Of a stretch of 64,000 nucleotides of DNA, positions 34,522 to 43,416 are shown piece by piece. The position numbers and the translations under genes are program-made. The stretch is taken from positions 176,795 through 240,794 of the forward strand of contig CADABZ010000001.1 in NCBI GenBank assembly GCA_902786355.1, given 5' to 3'. Numbering within the stretch: the stretch's first letter is position 1; each line of letters opens with the position of its first letter. The notes beneath the pieces were generated by a model that ran no database searches, was not told the DNA's origin, and saw nothing but the letters and a program-made list of their open reading frames with translations. The stretch is from an uncultured Eubacteriales bacterium (lineage in GTDB: Bacteria; Bacillota; Clostridia; Peptostreptococcales; Anaerovoracaceae).

Positions 34522-35553
34522 TCAGTCTTCGATCGGGAAGTTGCTGTTATCAACTTCATACATATGTTTTACCATCCTGAGCATGTTGGATGTGTAACCG
34601 TACTCGTTGTCATAGTATCCGACTACCTTGAAGAATTTATCGTTAACTTCGATTCCCATCTTGGCATCGTATACTGACGGAGCGCTGCAGCCGAGGAAGT
34701 CAAGAGATGTTACTTCTTCGTCTGTGTACATGAGTACATCCTTGAGATATGTCTCGGATGCTTCCTTCATAGCCTGATTGATCTTCTCGTATGATGTTGC
34801 ATTTCTCAGAACGACGTCGAGGTCTACTGCGGAAACGTCTACAGCAGGGATTCTGAATGCCATGCCTGTGATAGCTCCTTCGAGCTCAGGAATTACCAGT
34901 GCTACAGCCTTGGCAGCTCCTGTTGTTGTAGGGATGATGTTATTGAATACGGAACGTCCCATTCTCCAGTTGTACTTGGTACGTCCGTCATTGGTCTTCT
35001 GCTTGCCTGTAGTAGCGTGGATAGTTGTCAGAAGTCCTTCATAGATTCCCCAGTTGTCGTTGATTACCTTGCAGATAGGAGCAAGGCAGTTGGTTGTGCA
35101 GGAAGCTGTGGATACGACATCCATGTTCCTCTTATACCAGTCATGGTTGACACCATATACGAATGTAGGTGTGACTTTATCCTTTGCAGGAGCTGAGATG
35201 ATTACCTTCTTAGCTCCGGATTTCAGGTGAGGTGCAGACTTCTCAGTTGTTGTGAGAGTACCTGTACCATCGATTATATATTCTGCTCCGCATTCCGCCC
35301 ATGGAATATTAGCAGGATCTGACTCGAAATAAACCGGGATCTTCTTTCCGCCAACAGTGATTCCCTTCTCGTAAGTGCCTACTTCCTCCGGAAATCTTCC
35401 GAAAGCTGAATCATACTTGAGCATATATGCAACATAGTCATAATCTGCATTACGCCAGTTGATTCCAGCGACTTCCATTTCAGGGAAATTTCTGATTGCT
35501 CTCATTACGCAAGTAGAAATTCTGCCCCAGCCATTGATACCGACTTTGATCAT
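34522..35553 (-). CDS. gap: Glyceraldehyde-3-phosphate dehydrogenase, divergent cofactor site
   Basis: Glycolytic enzyme of 343 residues. The catalytic Cys is in STASCTTNCLAP, the catalytic His in TTIHATTGKQKT, and the phosphate-binding blocks NIIPTTTGAAKAV and GMAFRIPAVDVS are present. The NAD-binding part is unusual: the Rossmann motif reads NGWGRIST instead of NGFGRIGR, and the Asp that normally binds the adenine ribose of NAD (IND) is replaced by Trp in GINWRN, followed by Arg. This could change NAD versus NADP preference. The ribosome site AGGAGG lies 6 bases before the ATG. A TATAAT at 35620-35625 (minus strand) may be its -10 box, without a good -35. Confidence 0.95.
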   Translation of the reverse strand: MIKVGINGWGRISTCVMRAIRNFPEMEVAGINWRNADYDYVAYMLKYDSAFGRFPEEVGTYEKGITVGGKKIPVYFESDPANIPWAECGAEYIIDGTGTLTTTEKSAPHLKSGAKKVIISAPAKDKVTPTFVYGVNHDWYKRNMDVVSTASCTTNCLAPICKVINDNWGIYEGLLTTIHATTGKQKTNDGRTKYNWRMGRSVFNNIIPTTTGAAKAVALVIPELEGAITGMAFRIPAVDVSAVDLDVVLRNATSYEKINQAMKEASETYLKDVLMYTDEEVTSLDFLGCSAPSVYDAKMGIEVNDKFFKVVGYYDNEYGYTSNMLRMVKHMYEVDNSNFPIED

Positions 35554-35667
35554 TTCATGCCTCCTGATTGATTTTGCTAGAAAAGTATTAATAACAATTT
35601 ACCTCTAGTGATTCTATCAATTATACCCTTTCTTATCAAGACTGATATTGCCTCAGGAGAGCCTGGC

Positions 35668-36339
35668 TCACTCTTCTGATCCTGCATTTCTGCCCGTTCT
35701 GTACAGGCATATACTGCATAGTCCGCAGCTTTCGCAGGCAGGTTTTCTCGCACTGCAGCATTTTCTTCCGTGGAAGATGAGCAGATGGTGTGTGCGTATC
35801 CACAGCTTCTCAGGGAGCCTTCGCATGAGTTCTTCCTCAGTCGCAGTTACGTCTTTCTCATCCGTTATGCCTATACGGTTGGCTACCCGGAAAACGTGTG
35901 TATCCACTGCTATCCTCGGCACTCCGAAGCCTTCTGCAAGCACTACATTGGCGGTCTTGCGGCCTACTCCCGGCAGGCTTACAAGGCTGTCATAGTCGCA
36001 GGGCACCTCTCCTCCGAAATCACTGACAAGCTTCTGAGCGAGCTTTATGATATTCGCAGACTTGTTTCTGTACAGTCCTATCGTGCGGATGATATCCATG
36101 ACATCATTCTGATCTGCTTCAGCCAGAGCCTGCGGCGTCGGATATTTTGCGAAAAGCGCAGGTGTCGCCTTGTTGACGCTTACATCCGTCGTCTGTGCGG
36201 ACAGCGCGACAGCTACCGTAAGCTCAAAAGGATCACGGTGCTCAAGAGCGCATCCGGCCTCCGGGTGCATTTCTTCGAGTATTTCAATTGTCTTAGTGAG
36301 ATCCTCATCAGATATGAGGTGTCTGGTTCGTGTACTCAT
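35668..36339 (-). CDS. nth: Endonuclease III
   Basis: Base-excision repair DNA glycosylase/AP lyase of 223 residues. Helix-hairpin-helix LVSLPGVGRKTANVVL contains the catalytic Lys, and the catalytic Asp is in AVDTHVFRVANRIG. The C-terminal Fe-S loop has the Cys-x6-Cys-x2-Cys-x5-Cys spacing (CSARKPACESCGLCSIC). It is 21 bases behind the GntR gene and probably cotranscribed with it. Confidence 0.96.
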   Translation of the reverse strand: MSTRTRHLISDEDLTKTIEILEEMHPEAGCALEHRDPFELTVAVALSAQTTDVSVNKATPALFAKYPTPQALAEADQNDVMDIIRTIGLYRNKSANIIKLAQKLVSDFGGEVPCDYDSLVSLPGVGRKTANVVLAEGFGVPRIAVDTHVFRVANRIGITDEKDVTATEEELMRRLPEKLWIRTHHLLIFHGRKCCSARKPACESCGLCSICLYRTGRNAGSEE

Positions 36340-36360
36340 TGCATGTGACCCGGTTTTCTA

Positions 36361-37017
36361 TCAGAAGTATTTTGAGATCCTGCGGAGCTTGGACTGCTGC
36401 ATATGATATTCCATAGCCTTCCTTCCGGCAGCTACATTCTTGTTCTCGAATGCGGCAAAGATCGCCTTGTGCTCTTCAAGGATGGTCCTAAGATAATCCC
36501 CGGTGAATATTTTGGCAGGAGCTGAATGCTTCAGATATATCTGATAGGCCGAGAGAGTCTTCTGTATCATGCGGTTTTTGGTCCCTGCATAGATGATATT
36601 ATGGAACTGAGTGTTGAAATTCAGGACCTTGTCTATGTCATCCTTGAGAGTATAGAATTCCATGAATTCTATGGTCTCTCTGAGTTCATCGATATCCTCG
36701 GCAGACATGCGCTTTATAGCCCATTCAACCGCCTGCACCTCGAACAGAGTCCTCAGATCGAAGAGATCGGATATATCTCTCTTGGAAAGTCCTGTTACGA
36801 AAGCCCCTCTGTTAGGAATATTCACTATAAGTCCGTCAGCTTCAAGCTGGCGGAATGCCTCTCTTACCGGAGTGCGGCTTACAGAATATCTCTTGCAGAC
36901 TGATGATTCAGTCAGCTTGGATCCCGATGCCAGCTCACCTGATAAAATATCCTTCTGTATCTCCTGATGCAGCCCGAAAGCAAGCGGCTGCGCGTTCTTC
37001 TCATTGTTGATGTCCAT
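36361..37017 (-). CDS. GntR-family transcriptional regulator, FCD subgroup
   Basis: DNA-binding regulator of about 218 residues. The winged helix (about 15-75) has EIQKDILSGELASGSKLTES and VSRTPVREAFRQLEADGLI; the all-helical FCD effector domain follows (LFDLRTLFEVQAVEWA, FNTQFHNIIYAGTKNRM, EHKAIFAAFENKNVAAG). FCD domains usually bind organic acids with a metal ion. The start at 37017 is chosen for AGGAG 8 bases upstream; a longer frame upstream has no such site. The effector and targets are unknown; neighbours are nth and an M50 protease, which give little clue. Confidence 0.9.
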   Translation of the reverse strand: MDINNEKNAQPLAFGLHQEIQKDILSGELASGSKLTESSVCKRYSVSRTPVREAFRQLEADGLIVNIPNRGAFVTGLSKRDISDLFDLRTLFEVQAVEWAIKRMSAEDIDELRETIEFMEFYTLKDDIDKVLNFNTQFHNIIYAGTKNRMIQKTLSAYQIYLKHSAPAKIFTGDYLRTILEEHKAIFAAFENKNVAAGRKAMEYHMQQSKLRRISKYF

Positions 37018-37184
37018 TCCCTTACTCCTTTTGTCTGTCGACAGATATTGAAACGAATCTTTGTATTCAACGCGTCTCATCAAATACAATGCCAATGATT
37101 GTATACCATTTATAATATAAAACTATTACTTCTTTTAATCAACAGCAACTGATCCGTTTCAGTCAAAAGTTTTCACTAAAAAAT

Positions 37185-37213
37185 CCCGGATCCACATTGC
37201 TATGTTCCGGGAC
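37185..37213 (-). terminator. Intrinsic terminator of the ileS-to-M50 operon
   Basis: As minus-strand RNA TCCCGGAA...TCCGGGA closes a 7-bp stem over a loop of about 14 bases, followed by TTTTTTAG. It lies about 20 bases after the M50 protease stop and marks the end of the long operon. Confidence 0.85.
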
Positions 37214-37231
37214 AGAATCATGATTATTCAG

Positions 37232-37852
37232 CTAGAGGCCGAGAAGGCGCATGATGGCTGATACAGCCGGGCCGAGTATCATGTCAGTGACATTGGTGAA
37301 TATAAGGATGAGAAGTATCCACTGTCCGTACTGATAGAATTTGTACCACCATCTGTATTTCTGAAGGTTGAAGATCTGGGTGACCAGCCCCCAGCCGTCA
37401 AGCGGTGGAACAGGTATCAGGTTGAATATCATCAGCACGACATTGATCATGACTGCATAATAGAAGATCAGAGCGACATTCTCAAGAAGCGGTGTCCCCG
37501 AGGAATAATACATATTGAGTATCGCTCTTGTCGGGAATGACAGGATGACCGCAACTATCAGGTTCATTGTGACGCCGGCTATGCCTGTCAGAAACTCTCC
37601 GAGTCTTCTGTTCTTATAATACGAAGGATCTATCATTACCGGTTTGCCCCAGCCGAATCCGACGAAAAGAAGAGCTATGAATCCGACCCAGTCGATGTGA
37701 GCCATAGGATTGATCGTCAGTCTTCCCTGTCTTCGCGGTGTCGGGTCTCCCAGTCTGTCTGACATCCATGCATGAGCGAATTCATGAAGGCTCAGTCCGA
37801 GAATGATGCCCGGAAGTGTCAGAAGCTTAGTCATTATGAACTGTAAACTCAT
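37232..37852 (-). CDS. Site-2-protease-like M50 membrane metalloprotease
   Basis: Integral membrane zinc protease of about 206 residues. The zinc motif HEFAH is in LGLSLHEFAHAWMSDRLGDPTPRRQGRLTINP-type sequence of a membrane helix near the N-terminus. The third ligand motif is in LNLIPVPPLDGWG (usual NxxPxxPLDG). About five hydrophobic helices. Targets of this compact subgroup are mostly unknown. The start is ATG at 37852 with AGGAG 11 bases upstream, which avoids overlap with miaB (stop 37875). Last gene of the long operon. Confidence 0.9.
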   Translation of the reverse strand: MSLQFIMTKLLTLPGIILGLSLHEFAHAWMSDRLGDPTPRRQGRLTINPMAHIDWVGFIALLFVGFGWGKPVMIDPSYYKNRRLGEFLTGIAGVTMNLIVAVILSFPTRAILNMYYSSGTPLLENVALIFYYAVMINVVLMIFNLIPVPPLDGWGLVTQIFNLQKYRWWYKFYQYGQWILLILIFTNVTDMILGPAVSAIMRLLGL

Positions 37853-37874
37853 ATCTGCTGTTTCTCCTTTCCGG

Positions 37875-39197
37875 TCATACCTCCACGCCTTCAAGGCTGA
37901 ATGTCTTGCTCTCTGTGATCCTGACCTTAACGGTTGTCCCGATTATATCTTCAGGTTTCCTGTCTGAGGTGAAGTTGACGAGCTTGAAACCGTCAGTTCT
38001 TCCGGCATAAGCATCATCTGCATTCTTGCTTACGCCTTCTACGAGGACATCGTACACTTTGTCCTTGTACTCCAGATTCTTCTCAAGGCTGATGGAATTC
38101 ATGACATCCACAAGCCTGTCGAATCTCTTGTGAGCGATCCCGTCAGGTATCTGTTCAGGGAAGCTTGCTGCCGGAGTGCCCTTTCTCGGCGAATAGATAA
38201 ATGTGAATGCAGAGTCATATCTCACGCGCTTAGCGATATTGAGAGTCTCTTCAAAATCCGCCTCAGTCTCGCCGGGGAAAGCGACTATGATATCTGTTGA
38301 GATAGTGATATCCGGGCAGACAGCTCTCAGTTTGTCTACTATTTCAAGGTAACGGGCAGTATCGTAATGCCTGTTCATCCTCTTGAGTATCCTGTCGCTT
38401 CCTGACTGAACCGGAAGATGGATATTATGGCAGAGCTTGTCACATGTCCTGAAGCAGTCGATCATCTCATCTGAGATATCCTTAGGATGTGATGTCATGA
38501 ATCTTATGCGTTCTATGCCGTCGATATCGTTGACTGCTTTTATAAGATCTGCGAATGAGTGACCTGCCGGATCCCTGTATGAATCGACATTCTGTCCGAG
38601 GAGCATGACTTCTTTTACGCCGTCCTGTGCAAGACATTCTATCTCACGGACGACTTCGCTCATGACTCTGCTCTTCTCCCTGCCTCTTGTATATGGAACG
38701 ATGCAGTAAGTGCAGAAATTGTTGCAGCCGTATGTGATGTTGACGAGTGCCTTGTGCCTGTACATTCTCTTAGGCTTCATCTCATCCTCAGTGATAACTG
38801 GGTTGTTGTCTACAATGGCCCTCTGCCTTCTGCCCGTAGTCAGCCTCTGCTCAAGGAGCTGAGGGAACTGTGCGATGTTCTGAGTTCCGAATACAATGTC
38901 GACCCATGAAAACTGTTTGTTGATCTTCTCGACTATATGCGGCTGCTGAGGCATGCACCCGCACACACAAAGAACAAAGTCAGGATTGTTCTTCCTGACT
39001 TTCTTGAACTGACCGAGGACTCCGAAAAATCTTTTGTCAGCGTTGTCGCGGACACTGCATGTATTGATGACAGTCACGTCCGCTTTGAAAGCATCGTCTT
39101 CATGAGTATACCCCATGGCTTCCAGAAGGCCGGCAATGTTCTCGCTGTCATGCTCGTTCATCTGGCAGCCATAGGTGATAATGTTATATGTCTTCAT
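37875..39197 (-). CDS. miaB: tRNA-2-methylthio-N6-dimethylallyladenosine synthase
   Basis: Radical SAM methylthiotransferase (440 residues) that modifies A37 of tRNAs reading UNN codons. The N-terminal domain has ITYGCQMNEHDSE, TCSVRDNADKRFFG and CVCGCMPQQ with three cluster cysteines. The radical SAM motif is in ITYGCNNFCTYCIVPYTRG (CxxxCxxC). The C-terminal TRAM domain ends with ESKTFSLEGVEV. It starts directly after the stop of the plsY/gpsA fusion gene with no gap. Confidence 0.95.
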   Translation of the reverse strand: MKTYNIITYGCQMNEHDSENIAGLLEAMGYTHEDDAFKADVTVINTCSVRDNADKRFFGVLGQFKKVRKNNPDFVLCVCGCMPQQPHIVEKINKQFSWVDIVFGTQNIAQFPQLLEQRLTTGRRQRAIVDNNPVITEDEMKPKRMYRHKALVNITYGCNNFCTYCIVPYTRGREKSRVMSEVVREIECLAQDGVKEVMLLGQNVDSYRDPAGHSFADLIKAVNDIDGIERIRFMTSHPKDISDEMIDCFRTCDKLCHNIHLPVQSGSDRILKRMNRHYDTARYLEIVDKLRAVCPDITISTDIIVAFPGETEADFEETLNIAKRVRYDSAFTFIYSPRKGTPAASFPEQIPDGIAHKRFDRLVDVMNSISLEKNLEYKDKVYDVLVEGVSKNADDAYAGRTDGFKLVNFTSDRKPEDIIGTTVKVRITESKTFSLEGVEV

Positions 39198-41120
39198 TTA
39201 TGCTAATTCGTCCTTCTTGCTTCTGGACATAAGCTGTCCGAGAGCTTTTTCAGGCTCAAGTTCTCCTTTGAGTATTCTGTTAGTGACATTGCAGATCGGC
39301 ATCTCTACGTCATACTGCTCTGCCATCTCGCATACAGCTTCTGCTGTATAGTATCCTTCTACAACCGATCCGACTCTCTTTACAGCGTCTTCCGGCTCAA
39401 GTCCGAGGCCGATAAGAAGTCCGCACCTTCTGTTTCTTGACAGATTAGTGGAACATGTGACTATGAGGTCGCCGATGCCCGAAAGTCCTGAGAAGGTATC
39501 AGGATTGGCTCCGGCTGCAGTCCCAAGTCTCTTGATCTCGTGGATAGCTCTGGTCATAAGTGCAGCTCTTGCATTTGAACCGAGCTTCATGCCGTCTGAA
39601 ATACCTGTCGTGATAGCGATGACATTCTTGACAGCTCCGGCTATCTCTACGCCGACCATATCTTCCTGGGTGTAGATTCTGAATTTATCAGACATGAACA
39701 CATCCTGGATGTGCTCTGCAGCGGCCTTATTCTTACTGCAGACAACAACTCCTGCCGGGAAGTTCCTGACGATCTCCTCAGCATGGGAAGGTCCGGAAAG
39801 TGCGACATATGTAGCTCCCGGTATGGTCTCAGCGGCGATTTCAGAAAGTCTCTTGAGAGTCTTCTGTTCTATACCCTTGGCCAGGTTGACAGCGATCACG
39901 CCCTCTTCGAGGTAATCTGAACATGCTTCAGAGACTGATCTGAACTGCTGTGTCGGTACGGCGAAAACTACTATCGACTTTCCGGTCACAGCTTCTTTAA
40001 GATCACTTGTGTATTTGATCCTGTCAATGAGTATGACATAAGGCAGATAGTGATCATTCATCCGGCGTTCTTTCATGAGTTCCATCGCCTTGCTGTTTCT
40101 GCCGTACAGGGTTACATCATGGCCGTTGTATACAAGGAGATTGGCCATTGCAGTACCGAATGATCCATTGCCTATGACAGCTATGCTGCATGCCTGGTCT
40201 CCGAGATCAGGGATCTCATGGCCTGTATAGTAGTCTATCGGTTCAGGCTGAGGCCTTATCGCCTCCTGAGTCTGAGCTCCGACAAGTGAAGGTTCCTGCG
40301 TCGCATCTGCGGCAACAGGAGATTCTCCGCTTTCCATATCTCCGACTGTGAGAGCATTCTCGCCCAGTTTTTCGATCTCTTCTTCTGTAAGCGGATCATC
40401 AGCTACTGATATCTCAGCCGCAGGAGCTTCCTCAGCGTTCGCAGCAGCTTCGGTCTCCGCTTCTGGTTCTGCAGCAGCTGCCGGTCTCATCGTCTCTTCT
40501 GCCGGCTTCTTCCTGTCTCTGAGCGTTCTCTGTCCGAAGGACAGTGCTTTTTCTTCGCCCTTTGAAAGCCTGATGATGTTCGAGATGTGCATCAGTACCA
40601 GGAAGGCTGCTGCTCCGATGGCAAAATAAAGGCATTCCGGATAGTAATACCACACCAGAGCTGGATATGCTATAAGCGCTCCGATCGAGCCTACCGACAT
40701 CCTCCTCGTGATGATGAGAAGCACAAAAGCGACCACAAAGGCTGCAATGGCACTCGGCCAGTTGAGAGCAAGCGCTGCACCAAAAGCGGAAGCAACGCCC
40801 TTACCGCCTTTGAAGCCCCAGACCACAGGGAAACAGTGTCCTAATATGACACAGGCGAAAGCTACCATGCTTCCGGTGACTCCGCCCATGTTGTAGCCTA
40901 TGGTCACAGCGACGAATCCCTTGAGAACGTCTATGAACAGACATATGAGACCTGCAGTGAGTCCTATCACTCTGATAGTATTGGTAGTGCCAGCGTTTCC
41001 GCTGCCTTCTTTGCGGATATCGACTCCGTAAATTTTGCCTATGATTATAGACGGGCTGATATTTCCTATCGCATAGGCGATAGCTCCGATGATCAGCAAT
41101 TGTGTCATATCACCTGTCAT
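39198..41120 (-). CDS. Fused PlsY acyltransferase and GpsA glycerol-3-phosphate dehydrogenase
   Basis: A 640-residue bifunctional membrane protein. Residues about 1-197 are PlsY, the acyl-phosphate:glycerol-3-phosphate acyltransferase, with GNISPSIIIGKI, RKEGSGNAGTTNTIR, GHCFPVVWGFKGGKGVA and several membrane helices. A linker (about 198-308) is rich in Ala, Glu and Pro. Residues about 309-640 are GpsA, NAD(P)H-dependent glycerol-3-phosphate dehydrogenase: IAVIGNGSFGTAMA, LSGPSHAEEI, the catalytic Lys in IAGAVKNVIAITTGISDG, and SGIGDLIVTCSTNLSRNRR. GpsA makes the glycerol-3-phosphate that PlsY acylates, so the fusion joins two successive steps at the membrane. The frame is continuous through the linker. 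The start overlaps the der stop (ATGA). plsX, which makes the acyl phosphate, is in the same operon. Confidence 0.93.
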   Translation of the reverse strand: MTGDMTQLLIIGAIAYAIGNISPSIIIGKIYGVDIRKEGSGNAGTTNTIRVIGLTAGLICLFIDVLKGFVAVTIGYNMGGVTGSMVAFACVILGHCFPVVWGFKGGKGVASAFGAALALNWPSAIAAFVVAFVLLIITRRMSVGSIGALIAYPALVWYYYPECLYFAIGAAAFLVLMHISNIIRLSKGEEKALSFGQRTLRDRKKPAEETMRPAAAAEPEAETEAAANAEEAPAAEISVADDPLTEEEIEKLGENALTVGDMESGESPVAADATQEPSLVGAQTQEAIRPQPEPIDYYTGHEIPDLGDQACSIAVIGNGSFGTAMANLLVYNGHDVTLYGRNSKAMELMKERRMNDHYLPYVILIDRIKYTSDLKEAVTGKSIVVFAVPTQQFRSVSEACSDYLEEGVIAVNLAKGIEQKTLKRLSEIAAETIPGATYVALSGPSHAEEIVRNFPAGVVVCSKNKAAAEHIQDVFMSDKFRIYTQEDMVGVEIAGAVKNVIAITTGISDGMKLGSNARAALMTRAIHEIKRLGTAAGANPDTFSGLSGIGDLIVTCSTNLSRNRRCGLLIGLGLEPEDAVKRVGSVVEGYYTAEAVCEMAEQYDVEMPICNVTNRILKGELEPEKALGQLMSRSKKDELA

Positions 41121-42442
41121 CTCTGTTCTCCTCTCCGTTCATTCCAGACGAATTTGATTGAAGTTCCTTCAAAGTCAAAATGCTCTCTGATCTTGTTCTC
41201 GAGGTATCTCGAATATGAGAAGTGCATGAGTTCTCTGTCATTGATGCTGAAAGAGAACAACGGAGGGCATGTTCCTATCTGTGTACCGTAATATATCTTG
41301 AGTCTGCGGCCCTTGTCCGAAGGAGGCTGTCTCATCATGACAGCATCCTCTATGATGCTGTTGAGTCTGCCTGTCGTTATCCTCATAGTTCTCGCATCCT
41401 GGATCTTTGAAGCCTTTTCGATGATATCGAAGATGCGGAGCTTATTAAGAACGGAAACGAAGACTACAGGAGCATATGAAGCGAAGAGCAGCTCGCCCTT
41501 GATCTTGCGCTCGTAGTCTCTCATCGTATTGGTCTCTTTCTCAATAAGATCCCACTTGTTGACGACGATCATGAGGCCCTTGCCTGCTTCATGGGCATAG
41601 CCTGCGATCTTTTTGTCCTGCTCCGTAAGTCCTTCGGCAGCGTCTATCATGAGGATGCAGACATCGCAGCGTTCTATGGCAGCGATTGCTCTGACGACAC
41701 TGTATTTTTCGATGGTGTCGTTGACCCTGCTCTTCTTGCGCAGTCCTGCAGTATCGATAAGTGTATATTCTCTGTCATTGTATGTGAACGGAGTATCGAT
41801 AGTGTCCCTTGTTGTGCCTGCGATCGGGCTGACTATGACTCTCTTCTGCTTCGTCAGCGCATTGACCAGAGAGGATTTACCGACGTTAGGCTTGCCTATG
41901 ATGGCCAGATTGATGCTTTCATCTCTTTCAAGATACTCATCATCCGGGAATCCGGCGACTATCCTGTCGAGAAGATCGCCCATATTGGTCATGTTGGCAG
42001 CACTGATAGCTATAGGCTCATCAAAACCGAGTTCATAGAAATCATATATAGCCTCGTAGGCTTTTGAAGGCTTGTCCACCTTGTTGACTACGAGGATGAT
42101 CTCCTTGCCGGTGCGGCGGAGCATGGATGCTACTTCGCGGTCAGCAGTGGTGAGACCTTCCTTGCCGTCGACCATGAAGATTATGACATCTGCCATATCC
42201 ATAGCCATTACAGCCTGGTCTCTCATCTGAGCGAGGATGGTATCATCTGTCCTGACTTCTATACCGCCAGTATCTATGACAGCGAACTCCTTGCCGTTCC
42301 ATTCAGCTTCGGCGTAGATCCTGTCTCTTGTGACACCCGGCACATCCTCGACGATAGCCCTTCTCTCTCCTATTATTCTGTTGAAAAAAGTAGACTTGCC
42401 TACATTCGGCCTGCCGACTATGGCAAGTATTGGTTTACTCAT
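41117..42442 (-). CDS. der: Ribosome-assembly GTPase Der (EngA)
   Basis: Tandem-GTPase (441 residues) needed for 50S subunit maturation. G domain 1 has GRPNVGKSTFFNRI, DTGGIEV and NKVDKP; G domain 2 has GKPNVGKSSLVNAL, DTAGLRKKSRV and NKWDL. A C-terminal KH-like domain (RRLKIYYGTQIGTCPPLFSFSIND) follows, as in the family. It lies 12 bases behind ftsY and overlaps plsY/gpsA by 4 bases. Confidence 0.97.
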   Translation of the reverse strand: MSKPILAIVGRPNVGKSTFFNRIIGERRAIVEDVPGVTRDRIYAEAEWNGKEFAVIDTGGIEVRTDDTILAQMRDQAVMAMDMADVIIFMVDGKEGLTTADREVASMLRRTGKEIILVVNKVDKPSKAYEAIYDFYELGFDEPIAISAANMTNMGDLLDRIVAGFPDDEYLERDESINLAIIGKPNVGKSSLVNALTKQKRVIVSPIAGTTRDTIDTPFTYNDREYTLIDTAGLRKKSRVNDTIEKYSVVRAIAAIERCDVCILMIDAAEGLTEQDKKIAGYAHEAGKGLMIVVNKWDLIEKETNTMRDYERKIKGELLFASYAPVVFVSVLNKLRIFDIIEKASKIQDARTMRITTGRLNSIIEDAVMMRQPPSDKGRRLKIYYGTQIGTCPPLFSFSINDRELMHFSYSRYLENKIREHFDFEGTSIKFVWNERRGEQR

Positions 42443-42454
42443 TTTGATACCTCG

Positions 42455-43351
42455 TTATTCTTCGAATATGCTCTGTGCAAAATCTTTTGCATTGAACGGA
42501 ATCAGATCGTCAAGGCCCTCGCCCATCCCTATGAACTTGATCGGCATATCGAACTGATCGGCGATGGTGATGGAGATCCCGCCTCTGGCTGTACCGTCCA
42601 TCTTGGTGAGGATGATACCTGTGATATCTGCGATCGAGGAGAATTCCTCTGCCTGGCTAATGGCATTCTTGCCTGTTGTTGCATCGAGGACGAGTAGGTT
42701 CTCTCTTGTTGCTTCCGGATACTCTCTTGAGATGACCTTGCTCATCTTCTCAAGCTCTCTCATAAGATTGACCTTGTTCTGGAGTCTTCCGGCAGTATCG
42801 CAGATGAGGACATCTGTTCCGGCTGCCTTGGCTGCCTGGATAGCATCGTAGATAACAGCAGTAGGATCTGTGCCTTCAGCATGTCTTATGACTCTTACGC
42901 CTACTCTGTCTCCCCATGTCTGAAGCTGCTCTGCCGCTGCAGCTCTGAATGTATCTGCTGCCGCAAGCATTACTGACTTGCCCTTCTTCTTGTACATGTG
43001 AGCGAGCTTGGCTATGGATGTCGTCTTGCCTCCGCCGTTGATGCCTATCATGAGTATGATGAGCGGATAATCTTCAGACATTCTGTTTCTATCGCCCTTG
43101 TCCATGAGACCTTCGATGATCTCGGCGAGCTCTTTCTTGATCTGTTTCTCTTTGATGATATATCTTTCGTTGATCGCAGTATCAAGCTCTTTCATGATCG
43201 AGTCAGATGTGTCTATTCCGATATCTGACATAACAAGACCTTCCTCGAGCTCTTCCATGAATTCCGGCCCGAGATCAGGGTTATCATATATAGCATTGGT
43301 GATACTGTCGATGAATTTGCGGAATGTGGATTTCTTTTCAAAAAGACCCAT
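42455..43351 (-). CDS. ftsY: Signal recognition particle receptor FtsY
   Basis: GTPase receptor (298 residues) that docks SRP-ribosome complexes at the membrane. A short N-terminal helical domain leads into the NG domain: P-loop GINGGGKTTSIAKLA (usual GVNGVGKTT), then ADTFRAAAAEQL, CDTAGRLQNK, LTKMDGTARGG and GMGEGLDDL. The long acidic A domain of E. coli FtsY is absent, as in most Firmicutes. It follows smc after 65 bases in the common rnc-smc-ftsY order. Confidence 0.96.
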   Translation of the reverse strand: MGLFEKKSTFRKFIDSITNAIYDNPDLGPEFMEELEEGLVMSDIGIDTSDSIMKELDTAINERYIIKEKQIKKELAEIIEGLMDKGDRNRMSEDYPLIILMIGINGGGKTTSIAKLAHMYKKKGKSVMLAAADTFRAAAAEQLQTWGDRVGVRVIRHAEGTDPTAVIYDAIQAAKAAGTDVLICDTAGRLQNKVNLMRELEKMSKVISREYPEATRENLLVLDATTGKNAISQAEEFSSIADITGIILTKMDGTARGGISITIADQFDMPIKFIGMGEGLDDLIPFNAKDFAQSIFEE

Positions 43352-43416
43352 TCTGATCTGCTCCTTTCTGTATCATGAGCACTGTATTATCCGGGCATGA
43401 TGTCCGGAATCATGCA

